A DNA stretch of 64,000 nucleotides from Streptomyces humi (GTDB lineage: Bacteria; Actinomycetota; Actinomycetes; Streptomycetales; Streptomycetaceae). Below the pieces are notes generated by a model. That model did no database searches. It saw nothing but the letters and a program-made list of their open reading frames with translations, and was not told where the DNA came from. This document shows positions 7,415-16,973 of this stretch, one piece after another. Each line of letters starts with the position of its first letter. The first letter of the stretch is position 1. Location: contig NZ_LBMU02000022.1 in the NCBI RefSeq assembly GCF_001005085.2, positions 98,331-162,330 of the forward strand, written 5' to 3'. The position numbers were made by a program, and so were the translations under genes.

Positions 7415-8920
7415 TCACTGCGCGTCGGTCCCGGTCCCCTTGCGCTGTCCGCACGTGGGTGTGCCCGTGGTCGCCGGGTGGCCGGTGGCCGCCGAGGCCG
7501 GGGAGAGGTCGGGGCCGGTGGGCAGCATGTTCAGCAGGGCGGCCGGCAGGCCGTCGGCGGCCGAGAGGTCGTAGCCCAGGTCCGTGGCGGCGGACGCCGT
7601 CGGCACCCGGTACTTCACTCCGTTGTCGGTGACGAGGTAGGTGGTGGTTCCCGTGCCGCTGCCCGAACTGCTGAGCGCGCGCACCAGACTTCCGCTGCCC
7701 GGTGCCACCGCGATGCCGTCGACGGGCAGACAGGCGGGCGCCGACGCCTTCAGCGGCGGCAGGGCGTCGTCGACGACCGTCTTGCCGGACACCACGGTCA
7801 GCGTCACCCGGATGCTCTTGGCGCCCTGTGCGTCGAGGCCGACGCAGACGCCCGCGGAGTCGGGCACGCCCAGCAGGGCAGGCGGCCGGGCCGGAAGCTG
7901 CGCCCCGGCCTGCCGTACGGCGGTGGCGGAGGCCGAACCCGAGGCCGCCAGCGCGCCGCTGAGCGCCTGCGCCGACAGGACCACCTCCTTCGGCACGGCT
8001 CCCCCGTAGGCCTTCTGCCTGGTCCCGGGGTCACCGAGGGCCAGCGCCGCCTGGGTCGTGGTGATCGGGACCAGGCCGTCGTCGCCGAGCACGTAGTAGC
8101 GCTTCGCCGATCCCGGCGTCTGGACGGAGAAGACCTGCCCGACCCGGGTGGCCTGGCCGTCCAGGACCGGCCCGGTGGTGCCAGGTTCCGACACCGGCGG
8201 GGCCGCGAGGTCAGGGCCGGCGGGCACCGCGTCGAGGAACGCGGCGGACACGGAGGTGGCGCCGGCACCGCCGTAGCCGAGCGCCGCCAGCGCCTGCTGG
8301 CCGCCGGCCACCTTGAACCGGTTGTCCTGCCACAGCAGATAGGTGTCGCCGTCCGGCCCCTTCACCAGGACCGCCTGGTCCTCCCGGACGCCCGCGCCCT
8401 CCTGGGCGCTGTCCACGGCGAGCACCGTGAGCGGCTTGCGGGCCCCGGAGTCGGTGCTCGTGGTGGCGGCGCACACCTGCCAGGGGTGGGCGTTCAGGCT
8501 GTCCGCCGTGGGAAGGGAGTCCGGGGCGCCGGGAATGCCGACCTCACTGCCGTGCCTGGCCGCGCTCAGCGAGTTCGCGGAGACGGACACGGTGGTCATG
8601 TCCGCCCCCAGCAGCAGGCGCGCCGAGGGGTAGTTGAGCACCGTGTGCAGCCGGCCGTCGTACACGTACCGGGTGCCGGTCTCCTTCTCGACGATGAGCG
8701 CCTTGCCGCTCTCCCAGGTGGTGTTGCCGCCGGGTTTGACCAGACCGAACACCAGGGACCCGGCGGAGACGACGGCGGCGATCACCATGCCGTAGGTCAT
8801 GCCGCGGTTGGTGCGCCGGGTGGGCGGTTCCGTCACGTCGGGGTCGGCGCGCAGCAAACCCGAGGTCAGCCGGGACACCAGGAACTGGTGCGCGATGACC
8901 TGGTCGCGTCGGGACTGCAT
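7415..8920 (-). CDS. eccB: Type VII secretion membrane protein EccB
   Basis: This 501-residue protein starts MQSRRDQVIAHQFLVSRL, the conserved EccB opening. One transmembrane helix follows at about 41-61 (GMVIAAVVSAGSLVFGLV), then a large extracytoplasmic domain. That domain includes the family stretches ESGKALIVEKETGTRYVYDG and a repeat-like series of GVKYRVP and YYVLGDDGLVPI segments. EccB is one of the conserved inner-membrane core proteins of the ESX channel and projects into the cell-wall space. The gene lies 18 bases after eccD and is co-transcribed with it. Length is typical of the family. Confidence 0.95.
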   Translation of the reverse strand: MQSRRDQVIAHQFLVSRLTSGLLRADPDVTEPPTRRTNRGMTYGMVIAAVVSAGSLVFGLVKPGGNTTWESGKALIVEKETGTRYVYDGRLHTVLNYPSARLLLGADMTTVSVSANSLSAARHGSEVGIPGAPDSLPTADSLNAHPWQVCAATTSTDSGARKPLTVLAVDSAQEGAGVREDQAVLVKGPDGDTYLLWQDNRFKVAGGQQALAALGYGGAGATSVSAAFLDAVPAGPDLAAPPVSEPGTTGPVLDGQATRVGQVFSVQTPGSAKRYYVLGDDGLVPITTTQAALALGDPGTRQKAYGGAVPKEVVLSAQALSGALAASGSASATAVRQAGAQLPARPPALLGVPDSAGVCVGLDAQGAKSIRVTLTVVSGKTVVDDALPPLKASAPACLPVDGIAVAPGSGSLVRALSSSGSGTGTTTYLVTDNGVKYRVPTASAATDLGYDLSAADGLPAALLNMLPTGPDLSPASAATGHPATTGTPTCGQRKGTGTDAQ

Positions 8921-8938
8921 GGTGACACCTCCTCAGAT

Positions 8939-10339
8939 TCAGCCGAACAGGCCGCGCAGGCGCTGGTACACGTCCAGGACCCACAGGGCGAGGGGGAGCA
9001 GGGCGAGGGCCGCGCCGGACTGGAACAGGTCTCCCGCCCGCCCCCAGTACGGCAGCAGCCGACGGCCGGGCACCGTCCAGGAGACGACCGCGGCGAGGGC
9101 GGCGCACAGCAGCAGCGCCGCGATACCGAGGAGTTCCCCGGGCCGGCCGTGCCGTACCGCGAGTTCGGTGACCAGCAGGACCGTGCCGATGCCCGCGGGC
9201 ACGCTCAGCGCGATCCGCTGCCAGGACGTGCCCAGGCTCCGTCCGTGCAGGCCGAGCAGGACCGCGAGGACCACGGAGGTGACCGTCTCCGGCAGGCCGG
9301 GGTGGCGGGCCAGCGCGGCGAAGGCGGCGAGGCAGACCACGCCCACCGCGCCGTACAGGCCGGTCATCCACCGGTCGACGGCGGCGCCGCCGCTCGCGAC
9401 GTCGTTCTCGGTGCGCGGTTCGATGCCCTCCTGGAGCTGGTCCGGGGTGGTGGGCAGCGGGGGCAGGCGCAGACCCGAGAGCGAGAAGGACATCATCGGG
9501 ATGAAGGCGCCGAGGAGGACGGCGGCCGCGGCGACGGCGGCGGCGGCCTGGTGCGCGGAGACGTCCAGCGCCACCATCAGGCTGCCGCCGAGCACGGCCG
9601 CCAGCGACAGCACCCCGCAGGACGCGAACACCACGGGGTAGCCGGTGACCACCGCGGTGGCCAGGACGAGTCCCACGCTGCCCGCGGCGCCCGCGGCGAG
9701 GAGATGGGCGCCGACCGTCCGGGCCGAACCGTCCCCGGCCCGGCCGCCACCGACCAGCAGCAGGCCGGCCGCCGCCAGGAAGGCCGCGCCGAACAGGCCC
9801 AGGACCACACCGCCCTGCGGGTCGTCCAGGACCCGGGCGGCCGAGCCCGCCCCGGAGAGCGTCAGCAGGGCCGCGCCCGCGGCGAGGGCCACCCGGTCGC
9901 CGGCGGCGCCCTTCGACGTGACGAGCAGCACCAGGCAGCCGAGCAGGGCCGCGGCCATCAGCACCCGCAGCACCCACCGGCTGACCTGCGGGGTCCAGGC
10001 GTGCGGCAGGTGCTGGACCACCGCCGAGACGGCTTCCAGGAGGCTGTCGTAGCGCACCGGGGGCAGGGCCTCGGTCCCGGGGCTCAGTACCAGCGTCTCG
10101 CCCTCGCGGAGGTCGAGCGACTCCGGGGTGCCCTCCAGGTCCAGCGGATGCCCGCCGAGGCGTTGCAGCACCCAACCGCCGTGTTCCAGGCCCTGTTCGG
10201 CGAGGTCCTCGCCCGCGTGTCCGGCGATCACGGGCAGCAGGTCGGCGATCGGGACGTCGGCCGGGACGGCGAGGTCCAGTGTCTTCTCAGGGGCGCGCAC
10301 CGTGAGACGGCACAGCCCGTTCAGTGAGCCTTCGCTCAT
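8939..10339 (-). CDS. eccD: Type VII secretion integral membrane protein EccD
   Basis: This 466-residue protein has an N-terminal ubiquitin-like (YukD) domain of about 90 residues (GLCRLTVRAPEKTLDLAVPADVPIADL). About eleven hydrophobic segments follow, such as VLMAAALLGCLVLLV and VALAAGAALLTL. EccD forms the membrane barrel of the ESX channel. The ATG at 10,339 with GGAAGG upstream is preferred over the longer GTG frame. The upstream extension is Arg/Pro-rich and would run into the promoter region shared with eccC. It heads the leftward operon. eccC is divergent, 396 bases away. Confidence 0.93.
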   Translation of the reverse strand: MSEGSLNGLCRLTVRAPEKTLDLAVPADVPIADLLPVIAGHAGEDLAEQGLEHGGWVLQRLGGHPLDLEGTPESLDLREGETLVLSPGTEALPPVRYDSLLEAVSAVVQHLPHAWTPQVSRWVLRVLMAAALLGCLVLLVTSKGAAGDRVALAAGAALLTLSGAGSAARVLDDPQGGVVLGLFGAAFLAAAGLLLVGGGRAGDGSARTVGAHLLAAGAAGSVGLVLATAVVTGYPVVFASCGVLSLAAVLGGSLMVALDVSAHQAAAAVAAAAVLLGAFIPMMSFSLSGLRLPPLPTTPDQLQEGIEPRTENDVASGGAAVDRWMTGLYGAVGVVCLAAFAALARHPGLPETVTSVVLAVLLGLHGRSLGTSWQRIALSVPAGIGTVLLVTELAVRHGRPGELLGIAALLLCAALAAVVSWTVPGRRLLPYWGRAGDLFQSGAALALLPLALWVLDVYQRLRGLFG

Positions 10340-10735
10340 GGGGGCAACAGCCTTCCGAGGGGAGATACACGGCCGTGCCGCCACGTGCTCCGCGGAACAT
10401 GTGACGGCAGGGCGAGGCGGGCGGGGACGCCGCTCCGTCACGGCGTGGGCGTCACTGTGCCGGGAGAAGCGGGGCGGTCGAGGCTACCGATGCCTTCGTC
10501 AGAAACACCTGACAGTCAGATACTCTCATGGCCGGAAGCGTTTCATCACCCGAGCCCCCGGCGGCACACGTGTTCACGGATGGCTCCGATGCCGCCGCGG
10601 CCCGGAGCCAGGACCGTCCCGGGCGGAGGTGGGACATGACCGTCCCCGCTGTGGTGAGCCCGCTCTCCAGGCCCCTCACCGCCGTTGCCCCGGGGCCCTG
10701 TTGACCGCCCTGTGCACAGTTGAAGGAGAGCCCAG
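10340..10735. promoter_or_regulatory. Divergent eccD/eccC control region
   Basis: No gene is seen in these 396 bases. ACATGTGA at 10,397-10,404 and CACACGTGT at 10,565-10,573 match the recurring site. CTGACAGTCAG at 10,509-10,519 is a perfect odd palindrome near the middle and could be an operator acting on both sides. No confident -35/-10 pair was picked. Confidence 0.4.
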
Positions 10736-13700
10736 TTGAGTGTGGTTTTCTTCCGGAGGCCGGCCCGCCGCCGGGGCCCGGAACTGCCCGACGGAGAGCT
10801 GACGCTCCAGGAACCACCGACGCTGGCGGAGGCGACACCGTCGTCCGCGGCCAACATGCTCACCTACCTGCCGATGGCCGGTATGTCGGTCGGTATGGTG
10901 CTGCTCTACACACGTATCGGCAGTGGCACGGGCCCGGTCATCTATCTGGTGGTCGGACTGATGCTGCTGTCGATGATCATGATGCTGGTGGGGCAGCTGG
11001 TGAAGTCCGGCTCCGAACGCAAGCAGAAGATGCAGGGTGTCCGCCGTGACTACCTGCGTTACCTCGGCGGGGTGCGGCGCCGGGTGCGGTCCGCGGTCGC
11101 CGCGCAGCAGCGCGCGCTGGCCTGGCGGCACCCCGAGCCCACCGCCCTGTGGTCGTTCGCGCAGACGACCCGGCTGTGGGAACGCCGCACCTCAGACGAG
11201 GACTTCGCGGAGGTGCGGGTCGCGGTCGGTGAACAGCGGCTCGCGATGCAGCTGGTCAACAGGACGGCGAAGCCGGTCGAGGACCTCGACCCGCTCTCCG
11301 CGCACGCGCTGCGCGCCTTCATCAACGCCTACTCCACGGTCCCCGGCCAGCCCATCGCGGTCTTCCTGAGGGCGTGGTCGCGGGTGATGTTCCGGGGCGA
11401 GCGGGAGAAGGTGCTCGGGACCGTCCGGGCGCTGCTCGCCCAGCTCGCCGTGCTGCACACCCCGCAGGACCTGATGATCGCCTTCTGCGTGGCGCCGGAG
11501 AACCGCGCCGAGTGGGAGTGGTCGAAGTGGCTGCCGCACGCCCTGCATCCGAAGGAGTCCGACGGCGCGGGACCGGCCCGGCTGATCACCTCGACCCTCG
11601 CGGAGCTGGAGGACCTGCTCGGCGAGGAGCTGACGGACCGTGGGCTCTTCGAGGCGGGCGCCTCCCCGAGCAAGGACGAGCCGTACGTGGTCGTGGTGCT
11701 GGACGGCGGCCAGGTGCCCGCCGGCCACCGCTTCGAGCGGGCCGGGTACCGCAACGTGGTGGTGCTGGACGTCTCCGAGGGCCTGGCCTGGAAGCCCGGC
11801 CGGACCGTGCTGCGGCTGCTGGTGGAGGAGTCGGAGGAGGCCGCGCGGCCGACGGGGACGGCCGCGTCCGGCACGGCGAGCGCGGGGACGCCCGCGTCCG
11901 GCACGGCGAGCGCGGGGACGGCCGGAACGTACGACGAGGTGAAGATCGTACGGACCGATCGCAACCGTAAGGAGACCGCGATCCCGCTGGGCCGGGCCGA
12001 CCGGCTCGGCCCGGCCGCCGTGCGCGCGCTCGCCGCCCACCTCGCGCCGATGCGCACCGGCGCGACCGCGGAGGCCGCGCAGCCGCTGGCCACGGACATC
12101 CAGCTCACCACCCTCCTCGGCATCACCGACCTGCACCGCTACTCCCCGCAGGAGTACTGGGAGCGCCGCACCGGCCAGCACAGGCGGCTGCGCGTGCCCA
12201 TCGCCGTCGGCGCCGACGGCCGCCCCGTCGAACTGGACATCAAGGAGTCCGCCCAGGACGGCATGGGCCCGCACGGCATGCTCATCGGCGCCACCGGCTC
12301 CGGCAAGAGCGAACTGCTGCGCACCCTGGTCCTCGGACTCGCCCTCGGCCACTCGTCCGAGACGCTGAACTTCGTCCTCGTCGACTTCAAGGGCGGCGCC
12401 ACCTTCCTCGGCTTCGACGCGCTGCCGCACACCTCCGCCGTGATCACCAACCTGGCCGACGAGGCCGCGCTGGTGGACCGGATGCAGGACGCCCTGCGCG
12501 GCGAGATGCAGCGCCGCCAGGAACTGCTGCGCAGCGCCGGCAACTACACCTCCGCGCTCGACTACGAGAAGGCGCGGGCCGCCGGAGCGGACCTGGAGCC
12601 GCTGCCCAGCCTGCTGGTCGTCGTCGACGAGTTCAGCGAACTGCTCTCCGCGCACCGTGAGTTCATGGACCTGTTCGTGGCCATCGGCCGCCTCGGCCGG
12701 TCCCTCGGCGTCCATCTGCTGCTCGCCTCGCAGCGCCTGGACGAGGGGCGCATGCACCAGTTGGAGAGCCACCTGTCGTACCGGATCGGTCTGCGGACGT
12801 TCTCCGCGATGGAGAGCCGGGGTGTGCTCGGCGTGCCGGACGCCTACGAGCTGCCGTCCCAGCCCGGCGCCGGTTACCTGAAGAGCGGTGTGGAGCCGCT
12901 CACCCGTTTCCGCGCCGCCTACGTGTCGGGTGCCTACCGGCAGCGGGTCGGGGCGCTCGCCCAGGAGAAGATCGCCGGCCAGGTGGTGCCCTGGACCGGG
13001 GACTGGGTGAACGCCCGGGAGACACCTGAGGCCGAGGCGCCGGAGCGGGCCGCCGGCCCGGACACGGAGGACGAGGACGACACCAGCCTGATGGCGGTCG
13101 CCATCGACAAGCTGCGGGACGCGGGGCCGCCCGCCTACCAGGTGTGGCTGCCGCCGCTGGGCGCACCGCCCACTCTCGACGCGCTGCTGCCGCCGCTGGT
13201 CCCGGACCCCGGACTCGGGCTCAGCACCGTCGACTGGGAGGGCCGCGGCAGGCTGCGGGTCCCGCTCGGCATCGTGGACAAGCCGTTCGAGCAGGTGCGC
13301 GACCTGCTGATGGTGGACCTCAGCGCAGCCGGCGGCCACGTGGCCATCGGCGGCGGACCGCAGAGCGGCAAGTCCACCCTGATCCGCAACCTGATCACCG
13401 CGCTGGCCCTCACCCACACCCCGCGCGAAGTGCAGTTCTACTGCCTGGACTTCGGCGGCGGAGCACTCGCCTCGCTGGCCGGTCTGCCGCACGTCGGCGG
13501 TGTCGCCGGCCGGCTGGAGGGCGAGCGGGTGGGACGCACCCTCTCCGAGATGACGACCCTGCTCGCCCACCGCGAGCGGCTCTTCCTGGAACACGGCATC
13601 GACTCGATGGCCACGCTGCGGCGCCGCCGGGCGGCCGGCGAGTTCCCCGAGGAGCGGCACGGCGACGTGTTCCTGGTGATCGACGGCTGGCAGACCGTCC

Positions 13701-14839
13701 GGCAGGAGTTCCAGGACCACGTCGCGGTGGTCAACCAGCTCGCCACCAGCGGCCTCAACTACGGCATCCACGTGGTGACCTCGACCACCCGCTGGGTCGA
13801 GCTGAGCGCCGCGGTGCGCGACCAGTCGGCCACCAAGCTGGAGCTGCGGATGGGCGACGCGCTGGAGTCCATGATCGACATCCGGCTGGCCAGGAACATC
13901 CCGCGCATTCCCGGCCGGGGCCTGACGGTCGACTCCAAACTGCACTTCCTCACCGCGCTGCCGCGGATCGACGGGGTCGGTGACGCCGCCGACCTCGGTG
14001 ACGGCGTCGCCGACCTGGTGCGGGCCGTGGCCGAGGAGTGGCAGGGGCCGGCCGCGCCGCCGGTGCGGATGCTGCCGACGAGGCTCGACGCCCGCGAACT
14101 GGCCCCGCCACCCGAGGGACGCCGCTTCCAGATCGCGCTCGGCGTCGAGGAGAAGGAACTGGCACCGGCCTGGCACAACTTCGCCGACACGCCGCACCTG
14201 GTGGCCTTCGGCGACACCGAGTCGGGCAAGACCAACCTGCTGCGCCTGGTCGCCAAGGCGGTCACCCGGCAGTTCACCCCGGCCGAGGCGCGCATCCTCG
14301 CCGTGGACTTCCGCCGTGAGCTCGTCGAGTCGGTGCCGGAGGAGTACCGGCTGGGGCACGCGGTGTCGGTGGACCAGCTGGACGAGTACGTCAAGGGTGT
14401 GGCCCGCGCGCTGAAGACCCGCACCCCGGGGCCGGAGATCACCCCTGCCCGGATGCGGCAGGCCGACTGGTGGGCGGGGCCGCGGCTGTTCCTCCTCGTC
14501 GACGACTACGACCTCGTCGCGACTCCCGTGCGCACGGTCTTCGAGCCGCTGCTCGAACACCTCCCGCTCGGTTACGAGGTGGGCCTGCACGTGATCCTCA
14601 CCCGGTCCGCGGCGGGCTCGATGCGTGGCGTCAACGACCCGTTCGTACGACGTCTGCTGGAGGTCAACGCGCCGGGTCTGCTGCTGTCCTGCCCGCCCAG
14701 CGAGGGATACGTGTTCGGCAACGTGAAGCCGCGGATCCTGCCGCCCGGCCGCGGCAACTACATCACGCGCCGCAGCGTGACGCAGATCCAGACGGCGGTT
14801 CTGGAGGACGAGACGGCGGAGGTCCCGGCCGGCCGCTGA
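10736..14839 (+). CDS. eccC: Type VII secretion ATPase EccC (fused a/b, three FtsK/SpoIIIE domains)
   Basis: This 1367-residue motor protein has two membrane helices near 40-60 and 68-90, a DUF-like linker, and three FtsK/SpoIIIE ATPase domains. The P-loops are GATGSGKSE (about 518), GGPQSGKST (about 873) and GDTESGKTN (about 1158). The first domain has the full Walker B pair (VVVDEFSELL). The second has VIDGW and the third LVDDYD, so the catalytic Glu seems absent there, as in other EccC proteins where the distal domains bind substrate. Start is TTG at 10,736, with AAGGAG upstream. A short imprecise repeat (SGTASAGT units, about 376-398) interrupts the linker. EccC drives export of the WXG100 pair and other substrates. 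Confidence 0.96.
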   Translation: MSVVFFRRPARRRGPELPDGELTLQEPPTLAEATPSSAANMLTYLPMAGMSVGMVLLYTRIGSGTGPVIYLVVGLMLLSMIMMLVGQLVKSGSERKQKMQGVRRDYLRYLGGVRRRVRSAVAAQQRALAWRHPEPTALWSFAQTTRLWERRTSDEDFAEVRVAVGEQRLAMQLVNRTAKPVEDLDPLSAHALRAFINAYSTVPGQPIAVFLRAWSRVMFRGEREKVLGTVRALLAQLAVLHTPQDLMIAFCVAPENRAEWEWSKWLPHALHPKESDGAGPARLITSTLAELEDLLGEELTDRGLFEAGASPSKDEPYVVVVLDGGQVPAGHRFERAGYRNVVVLDVSEGLAWKPGRTVLRLLVEESEEAARPTGTAASGTASAGTPASGTASAGTAGTYDEVKIVRTDRNRKETAIPLGRADRLGPAAVRALAAHLAPMRTGATAEAAQPLATDIQLTTLLGITDLHRYSPQEYWERRTGQHRRLRVPIAVGADGRPVELDIKESAQDGMGPHGMLIGATGSGKSELLRTLVLGLALGHSSETLNFVLVDFKGGATFLGFDALPHTSAVITNLADEAALVDRMQDALRGEMQRRQELLRSAGNYTSALDYEKARAAGADLEPLPSLLVVVDEFSELLSAHREFMDLFVAIGRLGRSLGVHLLLASQRLDEGRMHQLESHLSYRIGLRTFSAMESRGVLGVPDAYELPSQPGAGYLKSGVEPLTRFRAAYVSGAYRQRVGALAQEKIAGQVVPWTGDWVNARETPEAEAPERAAGPDTEDEDDTSLMAVAIDKLRDAGPPAYQVWLPPLGAPPTLDALLPPLVPDPGLGLSTVDWEGRGRLRVPLGIVDKPFEQVRDLLMVDLSAAGGHVAIGGGPQSGKSTLIRNLITALALTHTPREVQFYCLDFGGGALASLAGLPHVGGVAGRLEGERVGRTLSEMTTLLAHRERLFLEHGIDSMATLRRRRAAGEFPEERHGDVFLVIDGWQTVRQEFQDHVAVVNQLATSGLNYGIHVVTSTTRWVELSAAVRDQSATKLELRMGDALESMIDIRLARNIPRIPGRGLTVDSKLHFLTALPRIDGVGDAADLGDGVADLVRAVAEEWQGPAAPPVRMLPTRLDARELAPPPEGRRFQIALGVEEKELAPAWHNFADTPHLVAFGDTESGKTNLLRLVAKAVTRQFTPAEARILAVDFRRELVESVPEEYRLGHAVSVDQLDEYVKGVARALKTRTPGPEITPARMRQADWWAGPRLFLLVDDYDLVATPVRTVFEPLLEHLPLGYEVGLHVILTRSAAGSMRGVNDPFVRRLLEVNAPGLLLSCPPSEGYVFGNVKPRILPPGRGNYITRRSVTQIQTAVLEDETAEVPAGR

Positions 14840-15200
14840 GCATCCGGAGGGGAAGCGGTTCGGCGGCGCAGGCGAGGGCCGGGACGAGCGGTGGTTGCCG
14901 CTCTCCCCGGGCCTCGCCGTGGTTGCCGCTCTCCCCGGCCTCGCCGTGAATGCCGCTCTCCCCGGCCTCGCCGTGAATGCCGCTCACCCCGGGCCTCGCC
15001 GTGAATGCCGCTCTCCCCGGGCCTCGCTGTGCGGATCCCCGCCTCAGGCCGCGCTGGTCCGCGGGGCAGGCCTGGCACGGCTGTGGTTTTTCGCCGTTGT
15101 GGTCCGTGGGTCAGGCCTGGCTCGGTTGCGGCTTCTCGCCGTTGCGGTCCGTGGGGCAGGCCTTGCTCGGCTGCGGTTTTTCGCCGTGGTCGTCCGTGGG
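14840..15200. repeat. Two tandem-repeat arrays between eccC and mycP
   Basis: The first array is five copies (the last partial) of a 27-28 bp unit at 14,901-15,031, with core CCCCGGCCTCGCCGTGAATG. The second is three copies of a 45 bp unit at 15,069-15,113, 15,114-15,158 and 15,159-15,203. The last three bases of the third copy are the mycP stop codon, so the array and the gene end are fused. There are no spacers, so this is not a CRISPR array. No gene is seen here. Confidence 0.85.
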
Positions 15201-16502
15201 TCAGGCGGGGTTTCTGCCGGTTCGTCGTCGGGACGTGCGGAGGCGGGCGACGGTCATCGCACCGGCCGTCAGGACGCCCAGCAGCAGACAGGCCCCGGCC
15301 AGCGCCCAGGCACGGGGGACGAGACGGCTCGTCGGCGCCGGCTCGGGCAGGTGCAGCGCGGGGTCCGGGGCGGCGGACGGCGCCGCCGTCGGCAGCACCG
15401 TGCTGAGCGCCGCGGAGGGATCGAGCAGCGGCACCGAGGCGTGCGCGGCGGTCGCCTCCAGCCGGGTGGCGGTCTGGGCCGCGGTGAGATGCGGCAGGTG
15501 GGCCCGTACCAGCGCGGCCGTGCCGGCCACGAACGCCGCGGCCACGGACGCGCCGTTCGCGACGTAATTGCCCGTGCCCTTCGGTCCGATCCCGGTGATT
15601 CCGTCGCCGGGCGCGGCCAGGTCGGCGTGGACCGGCTGCGGGACCCCGTCGGGGTGGGCGCCGTTGATGTCCACGTCCAGCACGGAGACGACGCCGTCCG
15701 CCGCGGCCGGCCAGTAGGAGGCGGGCGGCGGCTCGGAGGACTGCCCGGAGCTGCTCTCGGGCGCGGTGTCGGGCGCGGCCGGGGCCACCACGAGCACGTC
15801 CTTGGCGGCGGCGTGCTCGAGGGCGGCCCGGAGCGGGGCGGTGTCCGCGGACAGGGCGGCCGAGACGTCCACCACCTTCGCGCCCGCCGCGACCGCGGCC
15901 TCGATCCCCTGCGCCACCAACTCGGCGCTCGGCCGCCCCCACTGGTCCGTGCCCCGCTCGGCGACGACGCGTGCCCCGGGTGCCACTCCCGCGAACCCGC
16001 TGCCGGGCACGGCCGAGGCGGCGATCACCCCGGCCAGGAACGTGCCGTGCCCCACACAGTCCTGCGCGGCGGCACCGGCGGCGTGGACCCGCCCGGCGAG
16101 CCCGGCGGCCTGTGGTGCCACCCCCGTGTCCACCACGCCGACCAGGACGCCGTCGCCCCGGGTGTACTTGTTGGCCTGCGCCACGTCCAGACTCAGCTGC
16201 GCCCAGGGAGTGGCGCCCACCTGAGTGGGCGACACCTTGGCGCAGGTACCGGACTCGGGATCGACCGAGGAAGGTGTGAGCGGCAGCTGGGGGCCCGCCG
16301 AGGCCGACGCGGAGGGGGACGCCGTCGCGTCCCCGGCTGCCGAGGCACCGACCGCCGGAGCCACCGCCAGTACCGCCCCCAGGAGCGGAGCCAGCACCGA
16401 CAGGCGCGGCACACCTGACCCGCACACCGGCCGGAGCCCGGCGCGACCTGCTGTCCGGGGGGCACGGGCGGGACGGCGGAGGAAGGGGCTGTCGTCGGTC
16501 AT
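15201..16502 (-). CDS. mycP: Mycosin, type VII secretion-associated subtilisin-like protease
   Basis: This 433-residue S8 protease has a signal sequence near 33-57, a catalytic triad of Asp125 (VVDTGV), His152 (CVGHGT) and Ser319 (NGASVAAAF), and a C-terminal membrane helix at about 400-423. That is the mycosin layout: an extracytoplasmic protease anchored by its tail. Mycosins are part of the ESX complex and needed for its stability. The oxyanion-hole asparagine usually found as AAGN is not visible; the region reads VVAPAAPDT. The motif around the serine is GAS rather than GTS. The ATG at 16,502 is preferred over the TTG nine bases upstream because AGGGA then has usable spacing. It converges on eccC and is divergent from the gene at 16,974. 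Confidence 0.92.
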   Translation of the reverse strand: MTDDSPFLRRPARAPRTAGRAGLRPVCGSGVPRLSVLAPLLGAVLAVAPAVGASAAGDATASPSASASAGPQLPLTPSSVDPESGTCAKVSPTQVGATPWAQLSLDVAQANKYTRGDGVLVGVVDTGVAPQAAGLAGRVHAAGAAAQDCVGHGTFLAGVIAASAVPGSGFAGVAPGARVVAERGTDQWGRPSAELVAQGIEAAVAAGAKVVDVSAALSADTAPLRAALEHAAAKDVLVVAPAAPDTAPESSSGQSSEPPPASYWPAAADGVVSVLDVDINGAHPDGVPQPVHADLAAPGDGITGIGPKGTGNYVANGASVAAAFVAGTAALVRAHLPHLTAAQTATRLEATAAHASVPLLDPSAALSTVLPTAAPSAAPDPALHLPEPAPTSRLVPRAWALAGACLLLGVLTAGAMTVARLRTSRRRTGRNPA

Positions 16503-16973
16503 GTCATCCAATTCCCTGGCCGAGTGTGACCGGTTGGCACGCCATGTGGCAGGCGGGGGCGGGCAGGAACGAAGGCACGGGCGGAGACCGACCGGCCCGG
16601 GGCGGGCGTGTGCGGCCGCCGTGTCCCGATGGGCGGGGACCAGAGGACATGCTAGTCAGCGTCGACGACCGCTCGACGCGACATGTGACGATCGTGTCCC
16701 ATGGGGGACACCCGGAACCCGCTCGTCGGTGCCAGCGGGTAAGCTGCGCGCAAGAGATACGTGTGGCAATGGGCGGCGTCGCCGAACCGCATGTCACTAC
16801 TTGAGAAACGTACCGCAGAACGACTGACTTTCCGTTCGGTGCCGGACCGGCACCGGTCCGCTGTCACCGCCAGGTCACTCGCCGGGCCGGGGCGCCCGCC
16901 CCCGCCCGTCCCGGCCGGATGTGACCGCGAACTGTGAGGATCGCCTGACCGCCGTCCTCGTGAGGAGTGTGTG
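16503..16973. promoter_or_regulatory. Divergent control region, mycP / accessory operon
   Basis: These 471 bases hold ACATGTGA at 16,681-16,688 and ACGTGTGG at 16,759-16,766, both of the recurring type. A perfect inverted repeat GTGTCCC / GGGACAC lies at 16,694-16,700 and 16,705-16,711 with a four-base loop. GAGGAG ahead of 16,974 sets the start of the next gene. No other gene is supported. Confidence 0.4.

Noticed and set aside
7313..10327. A 1004-codon plus-strand open frame opposite eccB and eccD.
   Set aside because: It is the mirror frame of two clearly recognised genes; long antisense frames are expected in very GC-rich DNA, and its composition is Gly/Arg-rich with no domain.
14901..15203. 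Regular repeats that might look like CRISPR.
   Set aside because: Units abut each other without unique spacers and no cas genes are present.
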